Shown piece after piece: positions 25,780 through 35,469 of a stretch of 46,321 nt of DNA (the stretch's first letter is position 1; every line of letters begins with the position of its first letter). Both the position numbers and the translations under genes were made by a program. Source of the stretch: Deltaproteobacteria bacterium. GTDB taxonomy: Bacteria; Myxococcota; Myxococcia; Myxococcales; 40CM-4-68-19. The stretch is taken from contig VBKL01000104.1 of the NCBI GenBank assembly GCA_005879805.1, positions 1 through 46,321 of the forward strand. Direction: 5' to 3'. The notes under the pieces were generated by a model, which was given only the letters and a program-made list of their open reading frames with translations, did no database searches and was not told the DNA's origin.

Positions 25780-26938
25780 ACGGAGCGCGCTTCGCGCGGC
25801 GTGCAGGCCGCACATCCCGTGTACGCCGCCTCCCGGCGGGGTCGAAGAGGAGCACAGATAGAGCTCGCGGGCCGGCGTAGCGTACGGATCGAAGGCGAGG
25901 ACCGGCCGCGCGAAGAACTGGAGGCCGTCGTGCGCGCCGCCCGCGATGTCGCCTCCGGCGCAGTTCGCGTTGTGCGCCTCGACCTCGCGGGGACCCGCCA
26001 CCGCTCGCGCAAGGACGAGATCGCGAAAGCCAGGCGCGAAGCGCTCGATCTGCGCCTCGATGCGCGCGGTCATGTCCACCGTCGAGCCGTTCGGGACGTG
26101 GCAGTACGCCCAGAGGGTGTGCTTTCCCGCCGGGGCGCGGGTGTCGTCGAAAAGGCTTTGTTGCGCGACGAGCACGAAGGGCTGCTCGGGATGGCCGCCG
26201 CGGTTGACCTCGGCTTCGCCGGCGGCGATTTCCTCGAACGTGCCGCCGACGTGCACCGTGCCGGCGCGCCGGCACTCCGTGGCTCGCCAGGGCACGGGCC
26301 CCCCGAGGGCGTAGTCGATCTTGAAAACAGCGGGTCCGCGCCGGTACCGGCGTAGCGCGCGACGGTAGCGGGCCGGCAGTCGATCCTTGGCGATGCGATC
26401 CAGGGTCGCGGGCGAAGTGTCGAACAGGATCGCGCGCGCCGGGCCGAGTTGCTCGAGGGAGTCGACGCGATCCCCGGCCGCGATCTCGCCTCCGAGCGCG
26501 CGCAGCGTAGCCGCGAGCGCGTCCGCGATCCGTTGCGAGCCGCCGCGCGCGATCGGCCAGCCCGCCGCGTGGGCCGCAACGCCGAGCATGAGAGCGAACG
26601 AAGCCGTGAGCGGGGCCTCGAGGGGCAAGAAGGAGTGCGCCGCAAGGCCGGCGACGAGCGCCCGGGCACGCTCACCCCGGAAGGGCAGACGAGACGAGGG
26701 GAGCATCGCGCGCACTCCGAAGCGGCCGAGCAGCAACGGATGGCGGGGGAGCCGCAACATCGGTCCGAGCGCGTCGGCGAGCAGCTCCTGGAACCGAGCT
26801 GCCAGGGGCGCGACGACGAGTGCCGCCGCCGATGGTCGGCTCCGCTTCGTGGACGTGCACGCGCAGGCCGGCGCGTGCCAGCTCGATGGCAGCGGAGAGC
26901 CCGTTCGGACCGCTCCCCACGACTACGGCGTCGGGCAT
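25780..26938 (-). pseudogene. CrtI-like FAD-dependent oxidoreductase, internally deleted and without stop
   Basis: Phytoene-desaturase-like flavoprotein family. The start [17 protein letters not shown] contains the FAD loop and continues to [11 protein letters not shown] (about 26825). Then the frame changes to [30 protein letters not shown], and the rest of the protein follows, ending YLCSSSTPPGGGVHGMCGLHAA at about 25785. The 80-90 residues that normally follow the GGG(S/T)R motif are gone. No stop codon exists at the natural C-terminus; the frame runs antisense into the lipase maturation factor gene. Two separate lesions therefore flank this gene. Confidence 0.8.
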
Positions 26939-26981
26939 GCGCCGGAGCGTACTGCTCAATCAAACATCTGCAAGCCTGGCC

Positions 26982-27968
26982 TCACGGTGCTTGCTGGAAG
27001 AACTCCCAGATCTCGTTCGCGGCATGGAAGTCGCGGTTGGAATTACCGAGAAGGAGCGGCCCGTGCATTTCCGGATGGGGCACGGCATGACCGCCGCCTA
27101 GAATGCTGATCAGCGTCACGTTACGCTTACCGGCGGCAATCCAGCGCCGGCGTTCGGCGGTACTGCCGTCGGTCGGGTCGATATCGGGGAATTGCGTCGT
27201 TGCCGGAGGCCCGACGAGTCCGTCGAGCGCGAGAAAGTAATCGATGCTCGCCTGCGTCGAGAGAACCGCCCCGCGGTTCCCCCAGACGCCATGGAGCACG
27301 ACGTCGCCCCCGTTCCACGGGACGAAGGGATCGGCGGTGCCGTTCATCAGCAGCATCGACACGGGCTTTCGTTTCGGCGTGATCGCCATGTTTCCCGGGG
27401 CGGGGACGTTGGAGACGACGGCGGCATACGCACGGGCGAAATCTGGCGTCTGCAGCGCAAGGCGAAGCGTCATCGCGCCTCCATTCGACACGCCGGTCAC
27501 GTAGACGTGGTCGCGAGCGGCACCGTGGTCCTTGACGAGGCGATCGACGAGCGCGTGCAAGAAGCCCACGTCGTCGACGTTCTCGGCCTTCGCCGCGAAG
27601 GGTCCCTTCACGCGGCAATCGTTCCAGTGGCCCTCGTATCCCTGCGGATAGACCGCGATGAACCCATTGGCCTCTGCCAGCAGATCGAAATCGTACCCGT
27701 ACGCCTCCCGAGCGCGCGCGGGCGAGCCCATGGAGCCGTGCAGCGCGATCACGAGGGCGGGATGCGCCCGCAGCTTCGCGGGCAGATATGCGATCCACCT
27801 TCGGGTGCGACCGCCATGCGCCAGCGCGCCGCGCTCGATCTTGCCGGGCAATCGCGGCTCGCTCGGCATCCGGGAGTGGAGTGCCCAGAACGCCACGCCC
27901 GCGAACACGCCAAGCAGCACGACGATGGCCAGGCCCGCGATGCGAAGGCGTCTGCGCATGGAAAACAT
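26982..27968 (-). CDS. PHB-depolymerase-like esterase (LpqC family)
   Basis: A 328-residue alpha/beta hydrolase. An N-terminal transmembrane helix or uncleaved signal (IAGLAIVVLLGVFAGVAFWAL) precedes the catalytic domain: VIALHGSMGSPARAREAYGYD (oxyanion region), the nucleophile elbow GVSNGGAM with the active-site Ser, MNGTADPFVPWNGGD (Asp) and GGGHAVPH (His). This is the esterase/feruloyl-esterase/poly-hydroxybutyrate depolymerase family found in envelope or secreted forms. Substrate is undefined. It is intact, lying between two damaged genes, with its own upstream region shared with the divergent P450. Confidence 0.85.
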   Translation of the reverse strand: MFSMRRRLRIAGLAIVVLLGVFAGVAFWALHSRMPSEPRLPGKIERGALAHGGRTRRWIAYLPAKLRAHPALVIALHGSMGSPARAREAYGYDFDLLAEANGFIAVYPQGYEGHWNDCRVKGPFAAKAENVDDVGFLHALVDRLVKDHGAARDHVYVTGVSNGGAMTLRLALQTPDFARAYAAVVSNVPAPGNMAITPKRKPVSMLLMNGTADPFVPWNGGDVVLHGVWGNRGAVLSTQASIDYFLALDGLVGPPATTQFPDIDPTDGSTAERRRWIAAGKRNVTLISILGGGHAVPHPEMHGPLLLGNSNRDFHAANEIWEFFQQAP

Positions 27969-28027
27969 GGGAAGCGTCAGCGCGCCCGGCGGTGGACGGC
28001 CTTCGTTTCCATCTCGTAAATGGGCGC

Positions 28028-29153
28028 ATGAGCAGCGTCAATGCGACCCGCGCCGAATTCCTCGCGGCGAAGGAAGCGACCGGCGAGGACGTCTCCCTCT
28101 TGCGGGTCCTGCGCGGCGACTTCGAGGACCCGCTCGCCCGCTGGACGCGGATCCGCGAGAGGCACGGGGACGTGTCGCGCTACCGGTTCGGCTTCGACGA
28201 TTCCCACTTCGTCACCCATCCCGAGGGTGCCCGCCGCGTCTTGCAGGACAACGTCACCAACTACACCAAGGAGCATCCGTCTTACTCCCTCTTGCGCCGG
28301 CTCGTCGGCAACGGCCTGCTCACCAGCGAAGGGAGCTTCTGGCTGCGGCAGCGCCGCCTCGCTCAGCCTGCCTTCCACCGACAGCGCATCGCCGCCATGG
28401 CGGCGCGGATGACGCAGGCGGCGGTCGACCTCGCCCGCGAATGGGAGCCCCGCGTCCACTCGGGAGAGCCGTTTTCCATGCTCGAGGAGATGTCCGGCCT
28501 CACGCTCCGGATCGTCGCCGACGCGCTCTTCGGCACCGTGCTTCCCGCCAGGGCGTCGTCGGTGCGCGGAGCCTGGGACGTCCTGAGCAGGCAGATGGCG
28601 GAGCGGTTCAGCCGGCGCCGGCTCCTTCCGGCGATCCTGCCCACCGCGTACGACCGGGCGTTCCGGCGCGCGCGCCGCGAGCTGTTCGCCATCGTCGAGG
28701 AGATCGTCGCGGAGAAGCGCGCGCGCGGTAGCGACTCGTCGGACCTCCTCTCCTTGCTCATGGATGCGGCTGCATCCGCCGGTGTACATCCTCTTCCGCC
28801 GCGTGAAGGAGGACGACGTCATTTGCGGCCACCGCATTCATGGGGGCGGCGTCGTGGTGATGACGCCGATGGTCTTTCATCGCCACCCTGCGTTCTGGGA
28901 CCGCCCGGATGCGTTCCATCCCGAGAGATGGCTGGACGAGGACGCCGCGAACCGCCGGCCGCGTTTCGCGTTCATGCCGTTCAGCGGCGGTCCTCGCCAA
29001 TGCATCGGGAACAGCTTCGCCATGATGGAAGCGGTCCTGATCCTCGCCACGCTGGCGCAGCGGTTTGCTCCGCGGCTTGCGGAAGGCTACTTCCCGCAAC
29101 CGGAATACGGAGTGACGCTGCGCCCGTCGCGGGGCCTGCCGATGCAGCTGTAG
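28028..29153 (+). pseudogene. Cytochrome P450 with I-helix/K-helix region deleted
   Basis: The N-terminal part (28028 to about 28764) is a normal bacterial P450: RYRFGFDDSHFVTHPEGARRVL, NYTKEHPSYSLLRRLVGNGLLTSEG and the C-helix FWLRQRRLAQPAFHR. It stops at SSDLLSLLMDAA. In another frame the protein resumes at MRLHPPVYILFRR, directly after the ExxR position, and continues to the haem-ligand loop FMPFSGGPRQCIGNSFAMME with the Cys thiolate. The oxygen-activating AGxxT I-helix and the start of ExxR, about 75-80 residues, are missing. The product cannot be an active P450. The join falls at GATGCGGCTGCAT, which fits either side and suggests a short-homology junction. Confidence 0.88.
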
Positions 29154-29166
29154 CGCTCGGCCAGCC

Positions 29167-29760
29167 TCAGTAGACGAGGTGCAGGTGCGGAGCGAACGCC
29201 ATGTTCGTTCCGACCTTCCCCAGCGAGCGCGCCAGGTCCAGGAAGATCACCGCGTGATGACGCTGCTCGAGGAGCTTCACCTTCGCGTTGAGCCGGATCA
29301 CCTCGCACTGCAGGTCGACATCGAAGCTCTCCTTCGGCATGACCGCCGTGGCCGAATCGAGCGCGACAGCGACCTCTACCTCCTCGACGCCGGCAGGCGC
29401 CTTGAAGGTCGTCAACAAGAACGCGTTGTTTGCCACGGTCAGGTCCATTTGCGAGGTCATCAAGGCGTTGGCGAGCACCATCCCGTTGGCGCGCACCTCG
29501 ACACCCTTCACTCGCAAGAACAGCGACTCGAGGCCACCCGCGTCCATGCCTTGCAGCCGGAGCTCAAGGCTCCTCTCCGCGGCGCTGCCCGGATTGGAGC
29601 TCGTATCGCCGCCGGAACCGCCACCCGAGCCGGAGCCGGTATCGCCGCCGCCCTGCACGGCGCTCCCTTTCAGGCCCTGCGCTTCAGGCCCGTTCCCACC
29701 GCCGCAGCCGACCGCGCAAACACAGGCGGCAACGAGCGCCTTCATCATCCACCGGTTCAT
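29167..29760 (-). CDS. Small lipoprotein, possible DUF4382-like domain
   Basis: A 197-residue lipoprotein. The signal MKALVAACVCAVGC ends in a lipobox and is followed by a flexible Gly/Ser tether. The rest (SLELRLQGMDAGGLESLFLRVKGVEV, MTSQMDLTVANN, VEVAVALDSATAVMP) resembles the beta-rich DUF4382 domain of bacterial lipoproteins, though the match is by eye only. The ATG overlaps the stop of the upstream Asp/His-rich secreted protein (ATGA), so the two form a coupled pair. Function unknown. Confidence 0.65.
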   Translation of the reverse strand: MNRWMMKALVAACVCAVGCGGGNGPEAQGLKGSAVQGGGDTGSGSGGGSGGDTSSNPGSAAERSLELRLQGMDAGGLESLFLRVKGVEVRANGMVLANALMTSQMDLTVANNAFLLTTFKAPAGVEEVEVAVALDSATAVMPKESFDVDLQCEVIRLNAKVKLLEQRHHAVIFLDLARSLGKVGTNMAFAPHLHLVY

Positions 29761-30401
29761 CGGTCGCCCCCGTACCCGTCTCCGTGGTCTTTGTCGTGGT
29801 CCTTGTCGTGATGATCCTTGTCGTGATCTTCGTCGTGATCTTTGTCGTGATCCCCGTCTCCGTGGTGATCCCGATCGTGGTCGTCGTCCTGCTCGCATCG
29901 GCCGTAGAGGCAATGGTTGTGTGCAGGACAATCCGAATCGTACTTGCAGACCCCGCCGCCGTTGTCGTTCCCCGCCTCGGGCTTGCAGATGACGCGCGCG
30001 GCGCACTGCGCCGAACCGCCGTCGAAATCGACCTCGAAGCGATCCTCGAAGCTGGCCGCACAGGCCTGTGCCTTGGCTAGTTGCAGGCACTGCGCCTCGT
30101 CCTTGACGGTGACGTCGAAGTCGAACTCGGTGGATTGCCCGACGCCAAGCGTGAAGGGGGCCGCGGGCGTGAACGTAATACCCAGGGCCTTCATCAAGTC
30201 GTCGTTCACCGAGAGCGCCGTCGAGGCGTCCGTCGGGTGCGTGTTTGTGACTACGACTTTGAAATGTAACCTCGCCGGATAATGCGTCACTTCACGTACA
30301 AGGTTGCCGTCGACCGTCTTCTCGCAGACGAGCTCGTGTGCCCGGGCAGAACTCGACAAGACGATCGCAGCGGCAGCCGCCGCATACGATAGTTTCTTCA
30401 T
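29757..30401 (-). CDS. Secreted protein with an Asp/His/Lys-repeat tail
   Basis: A 214-residue exported protein. The signal peptide MKKLSYAAAAAAIVLSSSARA is followed by a beta-rich domain with paired cysteines (LVCEKTVDG; DEAQCLQLAKAQACAASF; AQCAARVICKP). A short Cys knot-like motif CKYDSDCPAHNHCLYGRCEQ resembles the disulfide modules of myxobacterial surface proteins. The last 40 residues are built from DHDKDHDEDH-type units, encoded by near-tandem GAYCAYGACAAR repeats. A metal-binding role (Zn, Cu, Ni or Ca) is a reasonable inference. GGGGGAT lies ahead of the ATG. The 214 bp upstream (30402-30615) hold no gene. Confidence 0.7.
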   Translation of the reverse strand: MKKLSYAAAAAAIVLSSSARAHELVCEKTVDGNLVREVTHYPARLHFKVVVTNTHPTDASTALSVNDDLMKALGITFTPAAPFTLGVGQSTEFDFDVTVKDEAQCLQLAKAQACAASFEDRFEVDFDGGSAQCAARVICKPEAGNDNGGGVCKYDSDCPAHNHCLYGRCEQDDDHDRDHHGDGDHDKDHDEDHDKDHHDKDHDKDHGDGYGGDR

Positions 30402-30603
30402 TGTTTTTGATCCCCCTACCCGTTTGACTTCAACTCCCCCGACTACCCCGAGCGCGATCTATCCACGCAATCTCAAAGGGGGAAGATGAAGTGTGACGAA
30501 TGAAAGCGCGAATCTCGACGGTTCGCGGGAATGATTACCGCATACGGGTTTGCGCTTACGTCAAAACCAGTTACTGATTGCTACTGGCGAGGCGGGACCG
30601 TGT

Positions 30604-30626
30604 CGTCCAAAAAGCCTAGGGCCTTC
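30604..30626 (-). terminator. Possible terminator overlapping the end of the sensor kinase gene
   Basis: Read leftward, AAGGCC-CTA-GGCTTT forms a six-pair hairpin (one G-T) and is followed by T residues and GG. The kinase stop codon TAG lies in the loop region. The stem is short, so this is tentative. Confidence 0.35.
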
Positions 30627-32382
30627 GAGCGCCTTCGAAGGGCAGCCGCAAGGTGACACTCGTTCCGGCTCCGCGCGAGGAGCGGATCTCGACGGTTCCA
30701 CCGAGCCCGTGGGCGCGCTGTCGCAAGCTCTCGAGGCCGCGACCGGGCACGATGCTCGCCTGGTCGAAGCCGACGCCGTCGTCGGCAACTCCGATTTGTA
30801 GCCAGCTCCCGTCGAGCCGGGTGGTGACCGTCACCAGGCGGGCACCGGCGTGACGGAGCGAGTTGGTCAGCGCCTCGAGCACGATCCTCTGGATGGCGAG
30901 GACCGACCTGGGCGTGAGCGAGGAAAACTGCGGCAGCTCTCCGACCTGCCAGCGAAAGTCGACGCCGGAGCTCTCGATCGCGGCGCGCATGCGATGGCGC
31001 ACGTTGCCCAGGATGACGTTCAGATCGCCGTCCGTCGTCTCCAGCGAATCCACCGCCAGCCGCAATTCCTGCAGGGCGTCGTGCAGCCGCCGCTCGACTT
31101 CGGGGAATGAGGCTCGCCCCGACTGCACCGCCCCGAGAAGCCCGAGAAGGCTCGACCCGAGCCCGTCGTGCATGTCTGCCATGATGCGCTTTCGCTCGCG
31201 CGCGAGGCCCTCCGTCGCCCGCTCCACCGCGGCGACTGCCTGGAAGTGCCGGTCGATGATGTTCGCGCCGATGGCGACCAGCACCAGCGGAACGTGGAAG
31301 TGCGCCAGCTGGAAGCTCTGGTAATCGATCCATCCCATCCACCAGGCGAGATCGTGGGCGCTGAGCATGACCGCGACGACCAGCGCCGCGGCGAGCGGCC
31401 AGAACGCCCATCGGCGCTGGCGCTCTTGCGAGCGGATCAGCACGACGAGCAGGGCAAAGAGCGCTCCGAGGTACGTCACGCTCCAGATCGTGATGAGAGC
31501 GCCTTCGCTGTCTTCGCCGAGAAAGCCTGCCAGGACGAGACCCACGGCTGTGAATGCCCAGACCGCTCCCTCTCCCAGCGGCCAACGTTTGCCCGCGGCG
31601 CGCAGGCAGAGCACCAGCATGGGAGCGAGGGAAGCGAAGCGGACGGTGAACGCGAGCGACCCGTGGAAGAACGGCCGCGGGGTGAAAGCGGCGTGCAGCG
31701 CCGGGAAGGCGGTCGCCGCCCAGGCGAATGCGGTTATCGCAAACCAGAACAACACCGCGTCGTTGCGCTCGCGCAGCCAGAATCCGGCGGCGAGCAACGC
31801 GCAAAGCAGCGCCGCGGCGCCGAACATGTGCAGGGAGAGCACCTGGATCGCGTAGCGATGCTCGTAGGGGATGCGCCCGGAGCTTCCTGCGATGACCATC
31901 ACCCGCGTGAGGCCCTGGCGCAGCCCGGGTACGGCGACGACGCGGATGTGAAGGACGTTGCGGCCCGGCTCGAGCAGCTTACCCGGGACCGCGAGAGCGA
32001 GCGGCGGCGCCCAGTTGCGAGCGCCCGGGTCGCCGTAGCCGAGGTTGCCACCCTCGAGTGTGCCGTTGAAAAAGAATAGCATCCGCTTCGCGCCGTTTCG
32101 CGGCAGGTAGAGCGTGTGGGTCGACCCGGCGCTTTCCGGAGCGAGATCGAAGGGCAGCCGGTACCACCCTGCTCGAGCGGGGCCGGGATGCGAGAGAAAC
32201 CAGTTGTCGGGCAGCGTGACGGGTCGCCACGGGGCATCGTCGGAGGGAGGCGATCGTGTGTCGCTGACCACGAATTCGCCCTGCGTGAGGACGTGCATCT
32301 CCGGATCGTGCGCATCCGCGCCGCGACACTGCGCTTGCAGGATGGCCGCGAGCACGAATCCCGCGATCGCCGCAAATCTCAT
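30616..32382 (-). CDS. Membrane sensor histidine kinase (NarL-system type)
   Basis: A 588-residue inner-membrane kinase. A signal peptide precedes a beta-rich sensor domain (WRPVTLPDNWFLSHPGPARAGWYR) like the 7TMR-DISM extracellular region. Then come about seven hydrophobic helices (roughly residues 185-385). The HisKA_3 dimerisation helix RIMADMHDGLGSSLLGLL carries the phospho-accepting His. The HATPase_c domain has EALTNSLRHAG (N box) and IGVADDGVGF/GRGLESLRQRA (G boxes). Its ATG overlaps the stop of the response regulator gene by four bases, so the pair is one operon with the regulator first. Confidence 0.9.
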   Translation of the reverse strand: MRFAAIAGFVLAAILQAQCRGADAHDPEMHVLTQGEFVVSDTRSPPSDDAPWRPVTLPDNWFLSHPGPARAGWYRLPFDLAPESAGSTHTLYLPRNGAKRMLFFFNGTLEGGNLGYGDPGARNWAPPLALAVPGKLLEPGRNVLHIRVVAVPGLRQGLTRVMVIAGSSGRIPYEHRYAIQVLSLHMFGAAALLCALLAAGFWLRERNDAVLFWFAITAFAWAATAFPALHAAFTPRPFFHGSLAFTVRFASLAPMLVLCLRAAGKRWPLGEGAVWAFTAVGLVLAGFLGEDSEGALITIWSVTYLGALFALLVVLIRSQERQRRWAFWPLAAALVVAVMLSAHDLAWWMGWIDYQSFQLAHFHVPLVLVAIGANIIDRHFQAVAAVERATEGLARERKRIMADMHDGLGSSLLGLLGAVQSGRASFPEVERRLHDALQELRLAVDSLETTDGDLNVILGNVRHRMRAAIESSGVDFRWQVGELPQFSSLTPRSVLAIQRIVLEALTNSLRHAGARLVTVTTRLDGSWLQIGVADDGVGFDQASIVPGRGLESLRQRAHGLGGTVEIRSSRGAGTSVTLRLPFEGARRP

Positions 32383-33056
32383 CCGATGAGCCCGAGTCGA
32401 TTCGCCTCGAATACCGCTTCGGTCTTCGAGTGCACGGCCAGCTTGCGGTAGATGCGCTTGAGAAAGGTGTGCACCGTCCCGATCGAAATGCCGAGCATCG
32501 AAGCCGTCTCGCCGTAGGAGAACCCGCGCGAAATGGCATTGAGGATTTCGGTTTCGCGCGGGGTCAGCCTGGTTTCCTCTTCGGATTTCGCGGCCGCCTG
32601 TCCGCGGCGGGGCGCCTGCAGCCGCTTCAAGAGCTGCCGCGCGACGATGGGCGAGAGCGGGGAACCGCCGTTGCGGATCTCCCGGATGTCGAGGACGATG
32701 TCGCGCTGCAACGAGCCCTTGAGGAGGTAGCCGCGCGCGCCCGCCTCGAGGGCCGCGAGCACGTTCGCCTCGTCGCCGAAGATGCTGACGATGAGGATGT
32801 CGCAGCCGGGATACCGGTTGGCCGCGAAACGAACGACTTCGAGGCCGGCGATGTCCGGCAACCCGAGATCCACGAGGAGGACGTCCGGTGCGGCTGATTC
32901 GAGCCCTGCGAGGGCTTCTCCTCCGGTCGCGTATTCGGCCACGAGCCGAAGGGAGCTTTGCGCGCGGATCGAGGCCGCGAGTCGAGCGCGCATCTCACGG
33001 TCGTCCTCGACGAGCGCCACACGGGTGATCGGCGCGGTTTCCGATGCCACTTCCAT
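32379..33056 (-). CDS. NarL/FixJ-type response regulator
   Basis: A 225-residue response regulator. The receiver has the acidic pair EDD at residues 17-19, the phospho-acceptor Asp 63 in VLLVDLGLPD and the conserved Lys in GARGYLLKGS. The output domain is a LuxR-type HTH: LTPRETEILNAISRGFSYGETASMLGISIGTVHTFLKRIYRKL. It is cognate to the overlapping histidine kinase. The ATG at 33056 opens the receiver. The divergent promoter region to its right contains two GTACCCA repeats that may be its binding sites. Confidence 0.92.
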   Translation of the reverse strand: MEVASETAPITRVALVEDDREMRARLAASIRAQSSLRLVAEYATGGEALAGLESAAPDVLLVDLGLPDIAGLEVVRFAANRYPGCDILIVSIFGDEANVLAALEAGARGYLLKGSLQRDIVLDIREIRNGGSPLSPIVARQLLKRLQAPRRGQAAAKSEEETRLTPRETEILNAISRGFSYGETASMLGISIGTVHTFLKRIYRKLAVHSKTEAVFEANRLGLIG

Positions 33057-33122
33057 GGGTTCCCCGTTGCCGGACCAGCGCACACCATAGCGCCGCTCGA
33101 CGCGTTCTGGCGAACCCGCGCA

Positions 33123-33166
33123 GTACCCAATTCGGGGGACAATGTCTGGGGCGTACCCAGTATGGG
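33123..33166 (+). promoter_or_regulatory. Two GTACCCA repeats, candidate response-regulator operators
   Basis: GTACCCAATTCGGGG starts at 33123 and GTACCCAGTATGGG at 33153, exactly 30 bp apart. The second contains a perfect dyad CCCA-GTA-TGGG, the first a looser one. They lie between the regulator start and the divergent lipoprotein, the second ending three bases before a -35 element, a place suited to an activator. Confidence 0.5.
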
Positions 33167-33169
33167 CGA

Positions 33170-33197
33170 TTGACCTCGCACATCGAATCGATAGGAT
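33170..33197 (+). promoter_or_regulatory. Predicted sigma-70 promoter for the divergent lipoprotein
   Basis: -35 TTGACC (33170-33175), 16-bp spacer, -10 TAGGAT (33192-33197), about 55 bases before the lipoprotein ATG. It directly abuts the second GTACCCA repeat. Confidence 0.55.
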
Positions 33198-33256
33198 TAC
33201 CGGCCGCGAACCGTTTTCTATTCTGGCCCGCTCGACGACTCGAGAGAGGGGGAAAA

Positions 33257-33997
33257 ATGAGCGCAATCCGTGGGATTTGCGGTTCCGCGTCCGCATTGCT
33301 CGTGTGCTTCGCCGCCGCGTGCGGCGGCGGAGGAAGCAGCGGACAAGGAGGCGATTTCGGCACGGGGCTTTCCATCGACACGACGACGGTCTCGTTCTCG
33401 GGCGCGACGAGCGAACCCGCCAGGCCGGCCTCGCAGTCCTTGCACGCGACGATCTCTGCGAGCGACGCCGCAAGCATCGAGGTCGGCTACGCGAACGGGG
33501 CCGAGCAGGTCTCCTGGCTTCAGGTGACGATTCCGGCGGGCCAGAATCCCGCGAGCACCGCCATCAACTTCACCGTGACGCCCCAGCCCACTCCGGGCAC
33601 GTACACGGCGCACCCTTCGGTCGCCATCTTCAAGGCGGACAGGACGCCGATCGCCCTGCGGGCGCTGACGGTGACCTACCAGGTGACCCCAGCGCCGCCG
33701 AGCGTCTCTCCGCCGGCGATCACGACCCAGATGGCGGCCGCCAATGTCGGCGGCCCCTTTGGCGATATATTGGTGAAGGGTACCGGAACCTGGACGGCCA
33801 CCGTCGATTACCTCTCAGGGACGAACTGGCTGAGAGTCGGACCGTCGAGCTCGTTCCCGCAATCCGGGCCCTCTCCGGGCATCCTCACGCTGTTCGCGGA
33901 GGGCCCGCTATCCGCCGGCACCTACTCCGCCACTCTCCACATCGCCGTCGCTGGCCAGACGTTCGATGTCCCGATCTCGCTCCAGGTGACGCCCTGA
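33257..33997 (+). CDS. Lipoprotein with BACON-like beta domains
   Basis: A 246-residue lipoprotein. GAGGGGG precedes the ATG; the signal sequence ends LLVCFAAAC and a Gly/Ser-rich tether follows. Two repeated beta-sandwich units carry the BACON-like pattern: WLQVTIPAGQNPASTAINFTVTPQPTPGTYTA and the later NWLRVGPSSSFPQSGPSPGILTLFAEGPLSAGTYSATLHIAV. BACON domains are usually linked to carbohydrate or surface binding. It is divergent from the two-component pair and probably controlled by it; both points are inference. Confidence 0.7.
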   Translation: MSAIRGICGSASALLVCFAAACGGGGSSGQGGDFGTGLSIDTTTVSFSGATSEPARPASQSLHATISASDAASIEVGYANGAEQVSWLQVTIPAGQNPASTAINFTVTPQPTPGTYTAHPSVAIFKADRTPIALRALTVTYQVTPAPPSVSPPAITTQMAAANVGGPFGDILVKGTGTWTATVDYLSGTNWLRVGPSSSFPQSGPSPGILTLFAEGPLSAGTYSATLHIAVAGQTFDVPISLQVTP

Positions 33998-34022
33998 CGC
34001 TGGCCTCGCCGGGCTCTCGCAA

Positions 34023-34719
<697 letters not shown>

Positions 34720-34733
<14 letters not shown>

Positions 34734-35469
34734 TCGAGGCCTCCGCGCCGCCGAGGTAGGCGGTCACTACGCAGGGATTGACGACGATCTCGCTCGGCGA
34801 CCCGTCGGCGATGATCTCCCCGAAGTCCATGGCGATGACCCGCCGGACGAGCCGCATGAACTCGCGGAGCTTGTGCTCGATCATCAGGACGGTCAGGCCG
34901 TCCCGACGGTGCAACTCGGCGATGAGCGCCGCGAGCGGCTCGATCTCGGAGGTCCCCAGCCCGGCGAACGGCTCGTCGAGCAAAAGGAGGCGCGGTCCGG
35001 TGGCAAGCGCACGCGCCAGCTCGAGGCGGCGCAAGGCCCCGTAGGGGAGAGACTCGACGGGCGTCCGCCCTTTCCCTTCGAGTCCGACGAGGCGCAGGAC
35101 GCGCTCCACACGATCGCGAAGGCTGCGGCCGGGTTGCTGCCGCCCGCGCGGTGAAAGGCAGGCGACGGCGACGTTCTCCTCGACGGTCATCAGCCGGAAG
35201 GGACGCGGCTGCTGGAAGGTCCGCGCCATCCCGCAGGAGACGATTCGATGCCGGGCGAGGCCGGTGATGTCGGCGCCCGCGAAACGGACCTCGCCCGCGT
35301 CGGGGGCGACGAATCCGGTGAGCAGGTTGAAGAGCGTCGTCTTTCCCGCCCCGTTGGGACCGAGCACGCCGGTCAGCTCGCCGCCGGCGATGGCGAAGCT
35401 GACGTTCTTCACCGCCGTGAGCCCGCCGAACCTGCGCGTCAATCCGCGCACCTCCAGAAGTGCGCTCAC
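34720..35469 (-). CDS. livG: Branched-chain amino-acid-type ABC transporter ATPase LivG
   Basis: A 249-residue ABC ATPase. Walker A is GPNGAGKTTLFNLLTGF, followed by the LivG hallmark GMARTFQQPRPFRLMTVEENV. The signature region reads LPYGALRRLELARALA and Walker B LLLLDEPFAGL, with LMIEHKL. The GTG at 35469 overlaps the LivM stop by four bases. It pairs with LivF as the second motor subunit of the importer. Confidence 0.92.

Noticed and set aside
29757-30090. A separate protein on another frame over the Asp/His-repeat region
   Set aside because: The Arg/Ser/Thr-rich frames there are shadows of the repetitive codons; the Asp/His frame has the signal peptide, start and coupled stop.
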